Origin: Arenicola marina
Taxonomy: Eukaryota; Annelida; Polychaeta; Arenicolidae
Direction: 5' to 3'
DNA length: 64,000 nucleotides
NCBI GenBank assembly: GCA_964019135.1
Contig: OZ025260.1
Span: forward strand, 24,422,254-24,486,253
Below, one piece after another: positions 21,943 to 35,000 of the stretch. The first letter of the stretch is position 1, and every line of letters begins with the position of its first letter. The position numbers and the translations under genes are program-made. Under the pieces are notes generated by a model, which did no database searches, was not told where the DNA came from, and saw nothing but the letters and a program-made list of their open reading frames with translations.

Positions 21943-22842
21943 GTTCAGTCTGTTTCTTTTTGGAAAGCCTTCTTCTTTTGAAGGACTCTGTTGATTCTAC
22001 ACCGATTATGTTAGAAATGTCCTAGGCTGCTACGTATCGCTGGTGGCTTGCAGAACCCATGAAATACGTCGTGTCAAAACAGTACGCATAGTGGGATCTT
22101 CTGCTATATATTTATTCATTCACAAGATAGCAAGAGAACACGCCATAAAACAACATGGTACAGCTTAGTATTTAACATTATAACTGTAATGTCAGAAAAA
22201 TGCACAGATTATCCGACTGACGTTTAGACGCACTCATCCTTCAACCCTCCTTTGCCAAATTTGTGGATCCATCACAGAACCATGTGATGGGTCGCATTAT
22301 ATCTACATAACCAATGTGTATGACTGGAAAAAGAAAATCACGGCTGCCCTAACTTAAATACAAATACCGTGATCACAAAGTTATGGAAGGTATGGCAAAG
22401 AGAAAAAAATACATTAACATGATTTAGCCTACTATATGTTTAAGAAATACACAAACTTGATTACTGTTGTGCCTCACCGTGCCACGTGGGCCTACTTCAT
22501 TCATTAGGATGTTGAGGCTCCAAATAATGATTTCATTAGTGGTTTCCTGTACTGTCTTTTTTCTTCAAAACACTGTTTCTTTTGAGAAAAAAAACCGCAC
22601 AAACTCGAACAATGTGGCATAATGGCCGCCTTACTGTGTGATACTATTTCCTCTATTTCTTGTTTACTTAAATTAATTTAATCCTCGTTTATCTAATCTC
22701 GGATGCCGAATTCAACACACCACGGTGAATGCGCAGGGCACGCATACATACATTGACATCACAAAGCGCGGAACGTTAGACTGAATCTACATATACACCT
22801 GGTCCACTTTTATCAGGTTGATCGACGCAACATCGCGATGTA

Positions 22843-23092
22843 TCAGACACAAACTTTTGCAGCGCTCGGACGCTCATTCTCGTCCGTCCATTTCCGGTTG
22901 CGCATGCGTTGTGCCAGTGCCAGCGCCAGGTAGTCAAGAAGCTCACAGAGGGTGAGGACGCTGGCTCCGAGCAGGAGTCCCAGAAAGCCGCCCACCTCGC
23001 TCAACAGGCTCAGCAGCTCGAAGGCCGGCCGCTGGCGAACGTGCTCGTAGCTCAGTTCCTTGTAGAACACGTCCATCTGGATGAAGTTATCT
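22843..23092 (-). CDS. Copy 2 exon 11: pre-TM2, selectivity filter, TM2, tail
   Basis: It starts after TTCAG with DNFIQMDVFYKELSYE, followed by EVGGFLGLLLGAS, a long hydrophobic TM2 helix, basic RMRNRKW, and a short divergent tail ending PSAAKVCV. It corresponds to 62967-63219 of copy 3. The tails differ completely after the shared RNRKW. Confidence 0.93.
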
Positions 23093-26000
23093 CTGAAGAT
23101 GAAGAGCCACTGTTTGATGTAACGTATTATTTTTACGTCAGTGTTCATAGTTCATAGCAATGCGCCAGGTAAAAACATGTTGCTACCTCAGGCCGAGCAG
23201 TGTAGTCCCATAGATAATAATAATATAATAATATAGTGCAGATAATAGAGCTGCACGTTTCTCGCGGGTACTATTTTGGTGTTTGGGGGACCAACAAAAC
23301 GGCACGTAGGCCTTGAAGGGGTGCACACCACGCTGATACCTGGCTGCATCTGTATGACTCATTACAAACCAATGTCTCCAAATGCCATTTGGTCGACAAA
23401 GTTAGTTCAGTTGACAAAAGTTAATTAAATTGACAAAAATAATTAAGTTGACAAAAATTAATTAAGTTGACACAAGGTTATTAAGTTGATAACAGTTCAT
23501 TTAGTTTAAAAAAGTAAACTAAGTTGACAAGAATTAAAGTTAAGTGTTATCCAAATAAAATGTATTCTGTCGACAAAAGCTGCTTTTGTCCATACCAAAT
23601 AGTATTTGCATACTTTGTCTCGATGGAAGCAAATTTCGTTTTCAGATCAATATTAATCGCCAAAGAATAAGTAAACAGAATACGTGAGTGCGCTCCAGGT
23701 TTGACCGAATGACTTAACTTAACGTAACCACATATTCTGTTCAAATTGTACACACTACGCTGATCATAATTTGAACCGAGTATTTTGTTCTACTTTAGGT
23801 CAAGTCTAATATAGGGCTGTACAGGTTTCGTGGGTTCTATTTCCGGTTAAGGTCCTTTGGGACCAAAAAAAAAGCACGCGCTCTTAGAACGAGTGCGAAT
23901 CGCGCTAGTGCCTTGCTACAGCTCTGTGACGCGCACTCATTGTAGTCAACGTTTGATTGGTTGGTTGGTTATTCAGGACGCTTTAGCCACTTTTGGTCAT
24001 ATCGCGTCAATGGAAGGGAGAGTGGAGCCATGTCTCCGGGGGGGTAACCCTCTACTCTTTACGAAAAAAGACATGGGATCTTTATCCTGTGACCACACAG
24101 ACATGGCCACAGCGGGGCGTGAACCACCGATCCACGCGCCGTTAGGCTCTCAGGTGACCAGAACACTCAATGTGAGCGCTCTAGCCCACTGAGCTATCGC
24201 GCCGGCCCTTAGTCAACGTTTGAGTGTTATGAACCGGCTGGCTGCGCGGTTTGTGTGAATGGCTGTAGAACTATCTTTTGTTTGCTTTGGTCAGGCATTT
24301 CTAACTATGAAATAATAATTTAGTTGAAGATAAAACATTTATCTCACCATAATGCATGTGGTCCGTTTGATGAGAATGTTGGAAGCGTAGTATTTTGAGG
24401 CGAATCATCGGTGTTTACAAACGGAGCACGATTGTCCTCGCCTGCTCAGTCCATAAAAGAAGCGTTTTTAGCGAGCGCAAGCGAGCTCTTAAGGTAACAT
24501 GCATGCATATTCAAAGTCCATTTCAAGCATAGTCTTAGGACTTTTATTTCGCGTAACAACCCCTATGAGACGTTTTCGGATTCGGAGTAAATACCAGCTG
24601 TACATAAATATATTCAAGCAAAGAAAGGTTGAAGCCTATTATGTCATGTCTTTAATAATTAAATCAGCTGCCCCACAAAATTAAAGAATCAATTATTCAA
24701 TGTTAACATTGGATGTAGGTCTGTACTTCAACTAAAAGTTTATTTTGTATAAGCGACGGGCTAAATGTCTGTTGCCAAGCATAACGCTCTTGGTGACAGC
24801 CCATCGGCTGCTGTCATAGTGAGTAGTTGTGACGTCAACATGTTATGAACATGACGTCACAATGGGAGTTCCTAAGCAACCGAATGATATGCCACAAGCA
24901 TGTGCATGGTATACGTCATCCCGCCAAAGATATTCTTTATGGCAAGCCGAAGTGAGATTAATTTTGAATATTAATCTAGATGTATCACTTCGGAATATCT
25001 GAATTAATAAATATACGCTCGCATTTTTTAGGTAGCACCCATCCATATTACGTAGCCATTCGCCTTATTCACATGTTGGGAATTCCCACGCGAGAACGAG
25101 GCTATACCTGCAAGTTTGCGCGCGAACGGCTAGTGCATATGATGTGTGGCCCTGGTGTGTGGCACAAGGGCCTTTCTCTTCTACCGTCAATGGTCACTAT
25201 TACGTCTGTCAGGTCATTATTGTTCAAACTAATTAACAAATGATAACTATTTCTGCAAATTTTAATCTTTTTCGAGCACATTTGACAATAGCCGAGCGTG
25301 TAGGCCTATGCCACACGGAACTGGTGACCCCCTCCAGCTGGGGGGTATCCCCGACCAGCAGTGGGATGCTATCAGTTCAACAGAGCTTATCTGCTTAGTG
25401 GAAGATAGCTAAGGTCCATATGTTGATTTGTCCGTTGGAAAGTTAACGGCAAATTAAATCAAACGTTAATGGTGTTTTTATTACAAAATTTGCAGGGAAT
25501 GGTTGCTGGAGGTACAAGACGCACTGTAACGCATTGCGTAACGTTGAAGACCGCGTAGCTCAGTCGGTAGAGCGTTTCCCTTTTGACAGTGGGGTCGGGC
25601 GTTCAATTCCCGAGTGGTGCAATTATTTATTTCCCTGCATTTCGTGCAACAAACACATTCTCCCATAAAGTGGTCATCACTGTTTTAAGATTAGTCGTGT
25701 GCATCTAGGCGTAAACGACCCATTAGTTCATGCAACGGCACAAGCACAGACAATCAATACGTGCATGGAGATGGAGGGGGAGGTGGCGGGGGGGGGGGGG
25801 CAGAATTATTGCACATTCATTTGGTCCCTTCATGAGATAAATATGTCAGCATAATTCCATATACCCAGCATAATATCTCCCCATGCTCCGATCATGCAAT
25901 ACTGGGTAAAACACGGGGTTCAACAACGCTGGTGTGCACAAGTTTTCACTTGGTTTGATTGGGGTGTAACGGCACTTTAGGCCTGTAAGGCTATATCGTG

Positions 26001-29000
26001 CCATTTGACGTGGGTCTATCATATGAGTACTAGGCAAAGAATGTCCGGGTCATAGGATTCACTCAATACTCAATAAAAATACTCATAGTAAAAACAAAAA
26101 CAATAGTATGTCCATAGACTGATATGTCACAGCACAAAGATCCTAACTAACGTGGAAAGCGGGGGGGCTTCCATGTCAATTGACCCTTGCTGCATGCCGC
26201 GGGAAATACCCCACTTTTTTCAAATATACTCGCTCCAAAAGACCCTCTTTTTCATATGTACTTGCTCCAGAACACACACACACCCTTTTCATCTGCCTGA
26301 AATCGGTCATTTTATTACTGAAATCACCCGGGAGCTATTTCGCAGCGAACCCGCAGCAGTGTCTGGCATTAGATTTCACGCGTTGGACGAGTCACGTAGT
26401 TTGTGTTTGCAGGCACAGCCTCGTTCTGGCGTCAATATGGCGATTCCGTTAATAAGGCGAATAGATACCGCGCGCAGACATGCGAGTCATGGGGTGAGTT
26501 CGGATATGCGATCGGAGTAGTCGGCGCGGATATTTGGAGCATGCGGACTCACTCTTTCCGCTAATAGGCGGATCACTATTAACCGAACGCAAAATCCGCG
26601 GTCCGCGTGAATGTTGCACTTGCTGGACTGCACAAATTTTGCAGATCGTTAAATAGCGCCATAAAATAAATCGACGGATACGTATTGTGTTCATTATCGT
26701 ATTCTCGTCGTTATAATATTATTTACAGATTTTTTGCAGGTCGCAATACTACTATATATATATTAAATGTATTGTATGGCCTGGACGCCATGTTGGAAAT
26801 CCTCGTGATCCTCCTCTGGGTGGGGAGTAAGGTCTGGGAGTAAAATGTAGCACGTGACCGCCCTATCGGACCACAATATCCGCGTTCGGTTATGCACTCC
26901 GCGGAGTCCGACTACTCCGCCCGCATACCCGAACTCACCCATGATGATTATTACGTCATACGACATGGAAAACCCCGCGCGGTATATTAGATCGCCTGAC
27001 ACTGATAGTGACTCATGAGACAACCACATTCTGGTTTATCAACTGTCTGACCTCTGATATGTTACATCATTCTACTCTGATGTTTATAATTCTGATATAC
27101 GCATTAAATGCGGTGGTTAGTTGTGCACCCAAGCACAGCTTCAGCCGATTTTATGTTTGAAGCGAGTGACGGCTAACCACCTGAAGGTAGGCAGCACGTA
27201 CAGGCCGTTGATGCTAGGCATTGACGCAGAGCATAAATATCCCTGTCTCGTGAGGTCTCGATCAGATCCCGTAGTGACTGTACAGCCCTGAATCGCATAT
27301 ACGTGTTTGTGACAACAAACTCACTTTTGGAGAAAAAAGTTAACTTACTGCGACGGAAGTACATTTTGTCTGGTGGCTTCTACAAGACGGCAAAAGCAAG
27401 CGACATGTCGTTACAAAAGGCTTGCAAAGAAGTATAGAGGGCGGTGGGAGGTATTGTGACGCGGCGGGAGAGAGGACGAGGGAGGATTACACCCTTCCGC
27501 TCCCCCGCCCAGCGTGTGATTAATTTCAGTTCATATTTTATCTCTCATCGCGTCTCCTAATCAGTGTCCAAGTATGGAATAACTTTTAGCGAAATCATGG
27601 AGAGAGAGTCCCGGTCAGTTCGTGGTGTAAAGATTTCGGCGTCCATTCGGGCCTCCATGGGGCCGGAATACTATCTGAACAAACGACGATAGCCTCCCAA
27701 AGTAAGTTTGTAAAAAAAAAACTTCTACTTCGAATTTACTATTGTATCCTTTACAGATGTAGTGAGGACAACCATATATACAAAGCATTGCGACCTATCA
27801 GAGCCGTAGGATGGGGAGTGCGTGCGGTGGGAACCCACTCCCCTTCCCTCTATATCCTCTCTTGGCACTCTCCTATGTCCTCCTAATCCTCTACTGGAAA
27901 TACCAATACCTATTTATCATCTCCTGGGCCGCTCATTCCTCCCAGCTTCTCCCGAAGCTCGCATTATCTCTTTGCCCTCTCCCGTGGCATTCCTTCACAT
28001 ACCCTTTTTATCCTCTAATATTACTATCATTTCCTTCTAAGCATCTCTTGGCACTTACATTCCCTGCTTGTCCTCGCCTGGTGTTCCCACTATCATGGCA
28101 CTCCTATTCCCTTCTTATGCTCTCCTGGTACTCTCATTCCCTCCATATCAAGGAAAGGAAGGGGGGGGGGGTAGGGGGGACACCAGCGAAGGGAAGGTAG
28201 GGGTGGACATGGGTCTCATCGTCGTAAATCTGACCGAGAAGCGCCCACATCAAAAAAAAGTTGGTGCAACAAAATGAGCATCCACGCCAAAGGGAGGGAG
28301 GGAGGGGGAGGGGGGGGGGATAATCATGGTGTCAGTTATATGGTATCCATTACACCACTGCCAACTGATACTCACACGAAAAAGGGGTTGCCCATATCAG
28401 CATCCTCTCGAAAATTGGACAATTCCTCCTGAAATAGGCTCAACTGCTTCATAAATAGGTCGTGAAGGTGTGTTGCCAACAATCTCTTCTCCATCGGGTA
28501 CCTGATGTATGGGTCAAAGAGGAGGTCGAAGAGGGTGTCGTAGTCGAAAGGACGGGGCCTGTGCGACATGGCGCTCTGTGCGAAAGAGCTCAGGCTCTCG
28601 TTACCGCTGGCCAGGACGATCTTCTTCCAGAAGTCACCGGCAAAGACCGTGGTGAAGTTCTGGATCGGGAGTCGGAGGCTCCCGATGGCCGCGTAGCTCT
28701 CCTTAAAGCGGTCGCGCGCCAGGATCACGTTCTGGATGAGGTCGTCCTGCAGGGCGACGTACTCGAGGAGCTTGCCGCTGAAGTCAGCCACTAGGTGCGG
28801 CGTGGTCACCGCGAGGAGCACCTCGGACAGCTCCAGCTTGGTCATCCGGTGTTGGCGGTAGGCTCGCAGCGACTCCATCAGGGGCAGAAGCCGACTGTGC
28901 ATCATGAAGTGGATGTCGCCCATCTTGTCCGACATCCTCGTAAAGTAGTTGAGCGCCGCGTCCTGGTAGCGCAGGGCTTCGTTCATACGAAACACATAGA

Positions 29001-32000
29001 GCGCAAACTTTTCATACTCTTCTCCACCATATCCGGTTGAATATTGATAATAGCCGACCCTGCCCACCCACAGACACGCCCCACCCTTGAACGGATATAA
29101 CCTCTCATTCACTCTACTGCTGTTGTAACTGTTAGACAAATGGAGTACTTCGTCGATGACCACGCCAATGTCATCCTCCGTCGCTATTGTCTCGATGAGC
29201 TCCATGGCGTGCATGACGTACAGAGTAATGTCGCGGAGCGGCTGAACCGCCGAGAGGCATTCCTCGTGCTGCCCGTCACTCACACTGGTATTTGCACTCG
29301 TATCGTTGAAAAGTAATTCTATGTACGTGGCGTACTTCGTCAGTTCCTTGTCGATCAACGCGTTGTCCATCACTGCGGCAAGCCACTTCTGGGCCGACCG
29401 CATATCTGGGATGAAGCTGAACCTCTCGCGCAGGTCAAGGAGGCAGCCCGGCGCCCCCGGGTCCGGCGGTGCCATGGTAACGGTAAGTTCCTCCGCGTCA
29501 CCAGGTGCCACTGTGACGTTATTGCCGTGTGGTGCGGCAGCAGAGCCGCCCGTGACCGGGATCGCGATCTCCGTCATTCCCACCCCGACATTCCGACACT
29601 CTTCCAGCAAACTTGCGAGAGACACCGCGCCATCCTCGGTTCCCAGAAATGTCACAATCCTGGTATTAAGCTGCTCAATACCGACGTAGTGACGTATACG
29701 GGCTGCATGGGCGTATGTGGCATGCCTTTGGACCGCCTCCGTCCGCATCTCAACGTTGTTGGTTGCCATGATACGGCTACCGATCCCCAAGATGGGCCGG
29801 AGCTGGTACCGGGACGCCAGAGACTCTGGTGACTTCATCACGTGGTAAGTCTCGTTCACGAGGCGCCAGAGTTGTTCGGACAGATCAAGTAGGCTGTCCA
29901 TGTACTCGCCATCCTTAGCCACGATGTCGGGCACGACGCGCTGCTTCGTCTCCAGGGCAACCCGCAGCTTGTCGCCTAGCGTCGAGAGTTTGCGGCCGGC
30001 GTGAGGCACCCCGCGGTAGAGGACGCTTCCGGTGTTGAACTTGGAGAGCAGGATGTAGGGGAGGGAGGGTTCGTACTGCATCCTCTGGCAAGGGATGGGG
30101 CACATGCTGACGTCGGCCGCCTTGCGCGAGATGTTAGCTGCAGCGATAGTCTCACGAAATGAGCCCGGCTTTCATCGCGGTCGACGTACAGAGTCAACGT
30201 TAGACTTATTAGATATAATACTATGAAATTGTTAGCTCGGTGTCGTTGGAATCGTGGGCTGAACTGAACTGAACTTTATAGGTAAAACCTAAAAGGGCGA
30301 GCGCAACTATTTTCGGATTGCAAAATCTACTATTCTACTATCCTGTGTGCAGTGTTGCAGATTTATAGTACAGCTCATCGATAACAATCGCTAATATATA
30401 TCCAGTTATAATACATAATTCCACAAGATAGGTACTCGGAAAGGCAATGCAAAGTGTGGGAGTTTTATTCTGTAATTGAAGTGGATATACATAAATCGCA
30501 TGTCAAAGCAAATGGAGATGTAGGCCTGCATGTTTGATTCAGATAGCAACACGGTTTGTGGTGAAATACTCAGTCTGAGTACGGTCATAACGAGTATGAT
30601 CATAATTATAAACCAAAGCTGGCATGCTACACTTTATATGTTAACAATATGGGATTAATAACTGTACTTGCAGTGAAGAGTTACATTATCATAATGCCCT
30701 ATAATTGCACCATCAAGATAATATTAAACTTGAACCAAATTAAATAAAATGGATGAAACCTTGAAAGTAAGAGAAAAGTTGAATGTCTGTATGCAGGATA
30801 GATATATCACATATTTCTGGGAACTCTTCACATGGTAGAAGTGATCACATGATTGGGGGCCATGCATCCACTTGCACTTGAATCGTTCCATTGCTATTTA
30901 TTTTATAACATTCACAAGTAAAATTTTTGCAAACAATCAAAATTGAGTCACTAAGATGCAGTATGATAGTTGAATGTAAGCACCACTTAACAACATGGGT
31001 ATGGGACACTGATTATTAGATATGTGTCATATTTCATTCGGCAATTTAAGGTTTTGAAGAGAAGCAAGCTTACATGGTGGAACAATTTTATATAATACCT
31101 ATATAATATACCTTATATACCGGTAATATTAATATATTGATTACTATGAGCTAGTTCATATTTGACAATATAGCCACATTTCCACATTGTTGGAAAAATC
31201 AAAATCAGGTTTATGATTACCAATATATAATATATATAATATAATATAATATAATATAATGATGATTACCAGTAGATGGCTACCAATACTTTGACAAAAG
31301 CCAGGCCAGACCAAAAGAATGTTAAACCCAGAATGTGTTAGCAACTCTGCAACATGAATGATATGCTGTGAGCCAATGAGATTGAGTACCGGTAATAACA
31401 AATAAAACGCTGCATGGACTTTGACTGAGCTGGACGTGGCAGCTCCTCTTATAATACTGTGTGTGAAAATTGTCGGATTCGAAGATTTTTAGTCAAAATT
31501 AATTTATTGTCTAAGAAACAAGTTATTTTGTGAAAATTAAATACTGTTTTTAGAACAGTTTGTTTTGTAAAATATCATTCATTTACTTTTTTTTCAATAT
31601 TTGTGATTGCATAGGTACGAGTGATGGTGGCCTAAATAAATTTACATTGATGACTTTATTCATATAAATTGGAGAAAACCTGTACCAAAAGGTTGTATAA
31701 TGGATAACTTAATTTTTGCGAGATTCTAAGCAACCTATACAGTATCTTTAGCCACTTTTCACCCATTGTGTAATCAGTCTATTTATAATTGACAATTGTT
31801 ATGGCAATGATTGTTGGCAAATCAATAACCAATATCTTTTGTGTCATCTTATACTATGCATAATAATAGCCTAATGTTCCTTTATCTATAGAAACTATAG
31901 ATAATTTGTTTATTATTATTTATTTTTGGTCGCCAGACCTTTTGTTTTTATTGTGACACAGTCTATAATCTAGAAAACATCACGATTTTCTTAATACATG

Positions 32001-35000
32001 TTTTATGGTGAGCAGTAGCTGGTCCAGGGGCCCTTGGCCCAGCGGTCGGCATCCACCCCCCGTGTTTTGAGAGATGATGTCTTTTTTCAATGCAAATTAG
32101 ATTCCATCTTAGATATGCACATGGTGAAACTGCCAATTTGTGCGTGCACCTCCTTTTTGCGGTAAAATTACTGCCAGGGCATTCAAGTGAACCCTGCAGT
32201 GGACCACCCCCCACCCCACCCCTTCACCTTCCCTGGATCCGAGCCCGCATGGCCAGCTTAAAACTTGTGGGCATGCAGCTACAGGTGACAGTCACACACC
32301 CAAAATCATGCACACAATCTCACAGTACCTGATAACTAAAAGCTAGTAAAAGTACCAGAGTCACTGATAACTGTCACTGTGACTGTGTTTGTGTGTCTGA
32401 CACAGTGACTGTGTCTGAGTGACTTTCTGACACAACTAGTGACTGTGTCTGCATGACACAGTGACTGTGTCTAACAGTCACTGTGTCTGACACTGTGACA
32501 CTGACCAGGTTAGGGACGGACCTGAGAAGTTATTTCTCACTTCCGCGCCTGCTAGCATGTGAGTAATTTATTCGTTACCATTTCAGGGTAGGTAAATTAA
32601 TTATTAAAGACTTGACATAACACCTTTCGACCAATGTTTATGCCATATTTTTTTGGTGCCGCTGAACTTTGCTCCGAGCCCAGAAGCGTCTCATGGGAGC
32701 TGTTACGCAAAATAACAGTCCTAAGCTTTGCCAGAGATAGCTAGACATTGACTTTACTACATATGCATGCATGTTACCTTAACTTAAGAACTGGTTTGCA
32801 CTCGCTATTATACAGTATAAAAATCTAACGTAATGGATGATTTTCACATTGTGTAATGTTACAAAAAGATTAGCATGTAAGCTTATACCAATATTGGTCT
32901 CGGTGATGTGATGATGTGATATACGATGCAGGTGATAACAAAGATGTGCGATTTGTCAGATGACGTTTCCCTCCAAATTGCAGATTAGGTACAATTATAT
33001 GCCTATGGTTGATCGGCATTACAGTGGATTAAACTCTGCCACATTATCAGAATAAGAAACTAGAAGATAGAGAACGAACAGAAGAGGAGAAACACTTTAT
33101 TAAGAACAAGAGTTATTTCCCTTCTCGCGTATCTATAACAGGGGATTTTGATCCCTGTTGAATTGTTCATAGGCTATTATACACACGCCGAGCACAGAAC
33201 ACTTACGTGCTAAGTCTTGTATGCATTCGATCTCGTCTAGGAAATCACACGGCTTCGACGGAACTGAAAACCGTTTGAGAAAAATACTCGTTTTATTGTA
33301 TCCATAACAGTACAAAAACATCTTTGATACATTCAATATTTTGATCGGGGAGGCACGTTCCCCGGATGCGCCCCCAGCCCCCGGTTCCTCCGCCTATGCA
33401 AATAGGGATATACTAGACCGGCAGCCCGACTAGTACTCTCTATAATTACCTCCTCCATTCGGTCGGAATGACCTGCGTCGATACCATTAAAATCGGCGAA
33501 GTTCATACTTACATCGTATTTTCTAATAAATCCTTCCCGTCCGAGTGGCTCACAATTTATATTAAAAAGGTGCTTGACATATATATAATACTCTTGTCGA
33601 TAAACCATCTTTTCCTTCTAGTAGGGTTTTCGTTTGCCATAAAGTATTATCCTATGGATCGAGGGAAACCTGAACAAACGCAATATAAATTAAAGTTCCT
33701 CTGTCTGTAACATAGCCACGATTTGAAAAACATCAGCCCACAAGGGATTCGTTGTCTTGGTAAACTGACACAGCGATGTCACATTTAACTTCCTAGTCTT
33801 CTCTTTCAGGGCAGATGGTACAATTCAAAATGGAAAGGTGTCATCAGCGGATTGACCAAGTTTAAATTCTTTCTCACGTACTGTTATGCCCCTTATATTT
33901 CTATCCTGCTTGATTGCCATCGCTAGGGATTCAATTGATAAAATAAACAGATATGGCGATAAGGTGTCCTCCTGCCTACAACCTCTTTCTAGCAGGAAAA
34001 ATGTGGAAAAACGACCCTTTGGAACAACGCAGTTTAAAGGATTAAGACATCGTACTACTTCAAAATCAATCAGAAGGATAAGATAACATGGTACATTATA
34101 TCATACACTAATCTCGCATTTTCGCCGATGAACCTACCCTTCAGGAAACCTTTTCTGATCAGAGCTCATAATATCTGGCAAAACTTTCTTCAATCTATAG
34201 AGAAGAATTGTTTATTGAACCGAACGTGTCTTTTTTTTGCAAAATTATTAGTTATTGATAGAATGTGTCTGAGTGGTTTTCAATGCTAACTATTTATAGA
34301 ATTGGGAGTTTATTACAAAATGCTAATTACTGATAAAATGTGCGGCTTCAAAAAAAGTACGTTTTTGTTGCATAGCAGTAAGTATTTTTTTCGGCAGCTG
34401 AAGTTTTCGTGACTCAGTTGATGACAGCTTACAGAGCAGTACGCCAGGTTTGAATTCATATTTCGGCAATACGATGAGAGAGAACCTTACCTTGGGCGAG
34501 GTCCGTGCTGAACAGACTCCTACAGCCACAGACGTCAATGGCCGCCCTCAGTTTCTGCTTGGTTTGACACTCGGAGTGGGGGGCTGCACCAGCCTCACAC
34601 TCGCCGTACGGATCTTCCATGATGTGCACCTGGACAAACGCTAAAATCGTTTGGAATTGCATGGTCCCAGATGAGACTCAATCAGGGTGTACGTATTACA
34701 ATAAGAACGCGTAACTAGGGATTTCACAAATCCCTGAAAAATAACGTGTATCCCCAGTGAATTCATCATTTCACGAATTCGCTGTGAAGGTGTTAACTAA
34801 AAGTGAAATCTGTAAGATCGCGCGATGAAAACATGTAGCCAGTGAAGCCCTCTGATCTGCATGTCAAAGCTGGTCTGATCTCAACACCGAATGGCTGAAG
34901 GATCAAGCCACGGCGATAGTTGTGAACCTACCTCCTGTCGCTTGACCCCCACCAGGGTGTGGGTGTCTAGAGCCATGGTGATAGTTGTGAACCTACCTCC

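Larger units (their letters stand above)
20853..22842. other. Intergenic: element right end to copy 2 stop codon
   Basis: No channel exon is found here, in particular none of the missing 3' part of copy 1. It contains a 30 bp minisatellite (20960-21126) and a MITE-like inverted repeat (21688-21942). A segment at 21356-21405 nearly matches 17434-17484 inside the element (GCACGAATTATAGTACGCAT). TTTATT at 22111-22116 could be the leftward polyadenylation signal of channel copy 2. Confidence 0.5.
23814..27288. mobile_element. TAGGGCTGTAC-family element C, with nested insertions
   Basis: Inverted ends GGGCTGTAC...GTACAGCCC are flanked by TA (23812-23813) and TG (27289-27290). Backbone sequence matches elements A (45694-46999), B (47185-47978) and D (57265-57911). 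Relative to these it carries a SINE (23957-24209), an insertion of about 2 kb from about 24470 to 26455, and a small MITE (26492-26940). No transposase is encoded. Confidence 0.8.
23093..28375. other. Copy 2 intron 10, filled with nested mobile elements
   Basis: This 5.3 kb intron contrasts with 0.28 kb in copy 3. It contains an AATTAAGTTGACAAAA minisatellite (23390-23545), a TAGGGCTGTAC transposon relic (23814-27288) with nested insertions, and low-complexity pyrimidine- and G-rich sequence (27800-28320). The open frames at 27811-28277 are products of that low-complexity sequence. Confidence 0.7.

Noticed and set aside
25553..25622. A functional tRNA gene
   Set aside because: The A box is excellent, but the acceptor and anticodon stems do not pair, so it is more likely a SINE head or pseudogene.
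27811..28277. Open frames of up to 129 codons
   Set aside because: They lie in pyrimidine-rich, CTCCT-repetitive low-complexity intronic sequence; several frames are open simultaneously.
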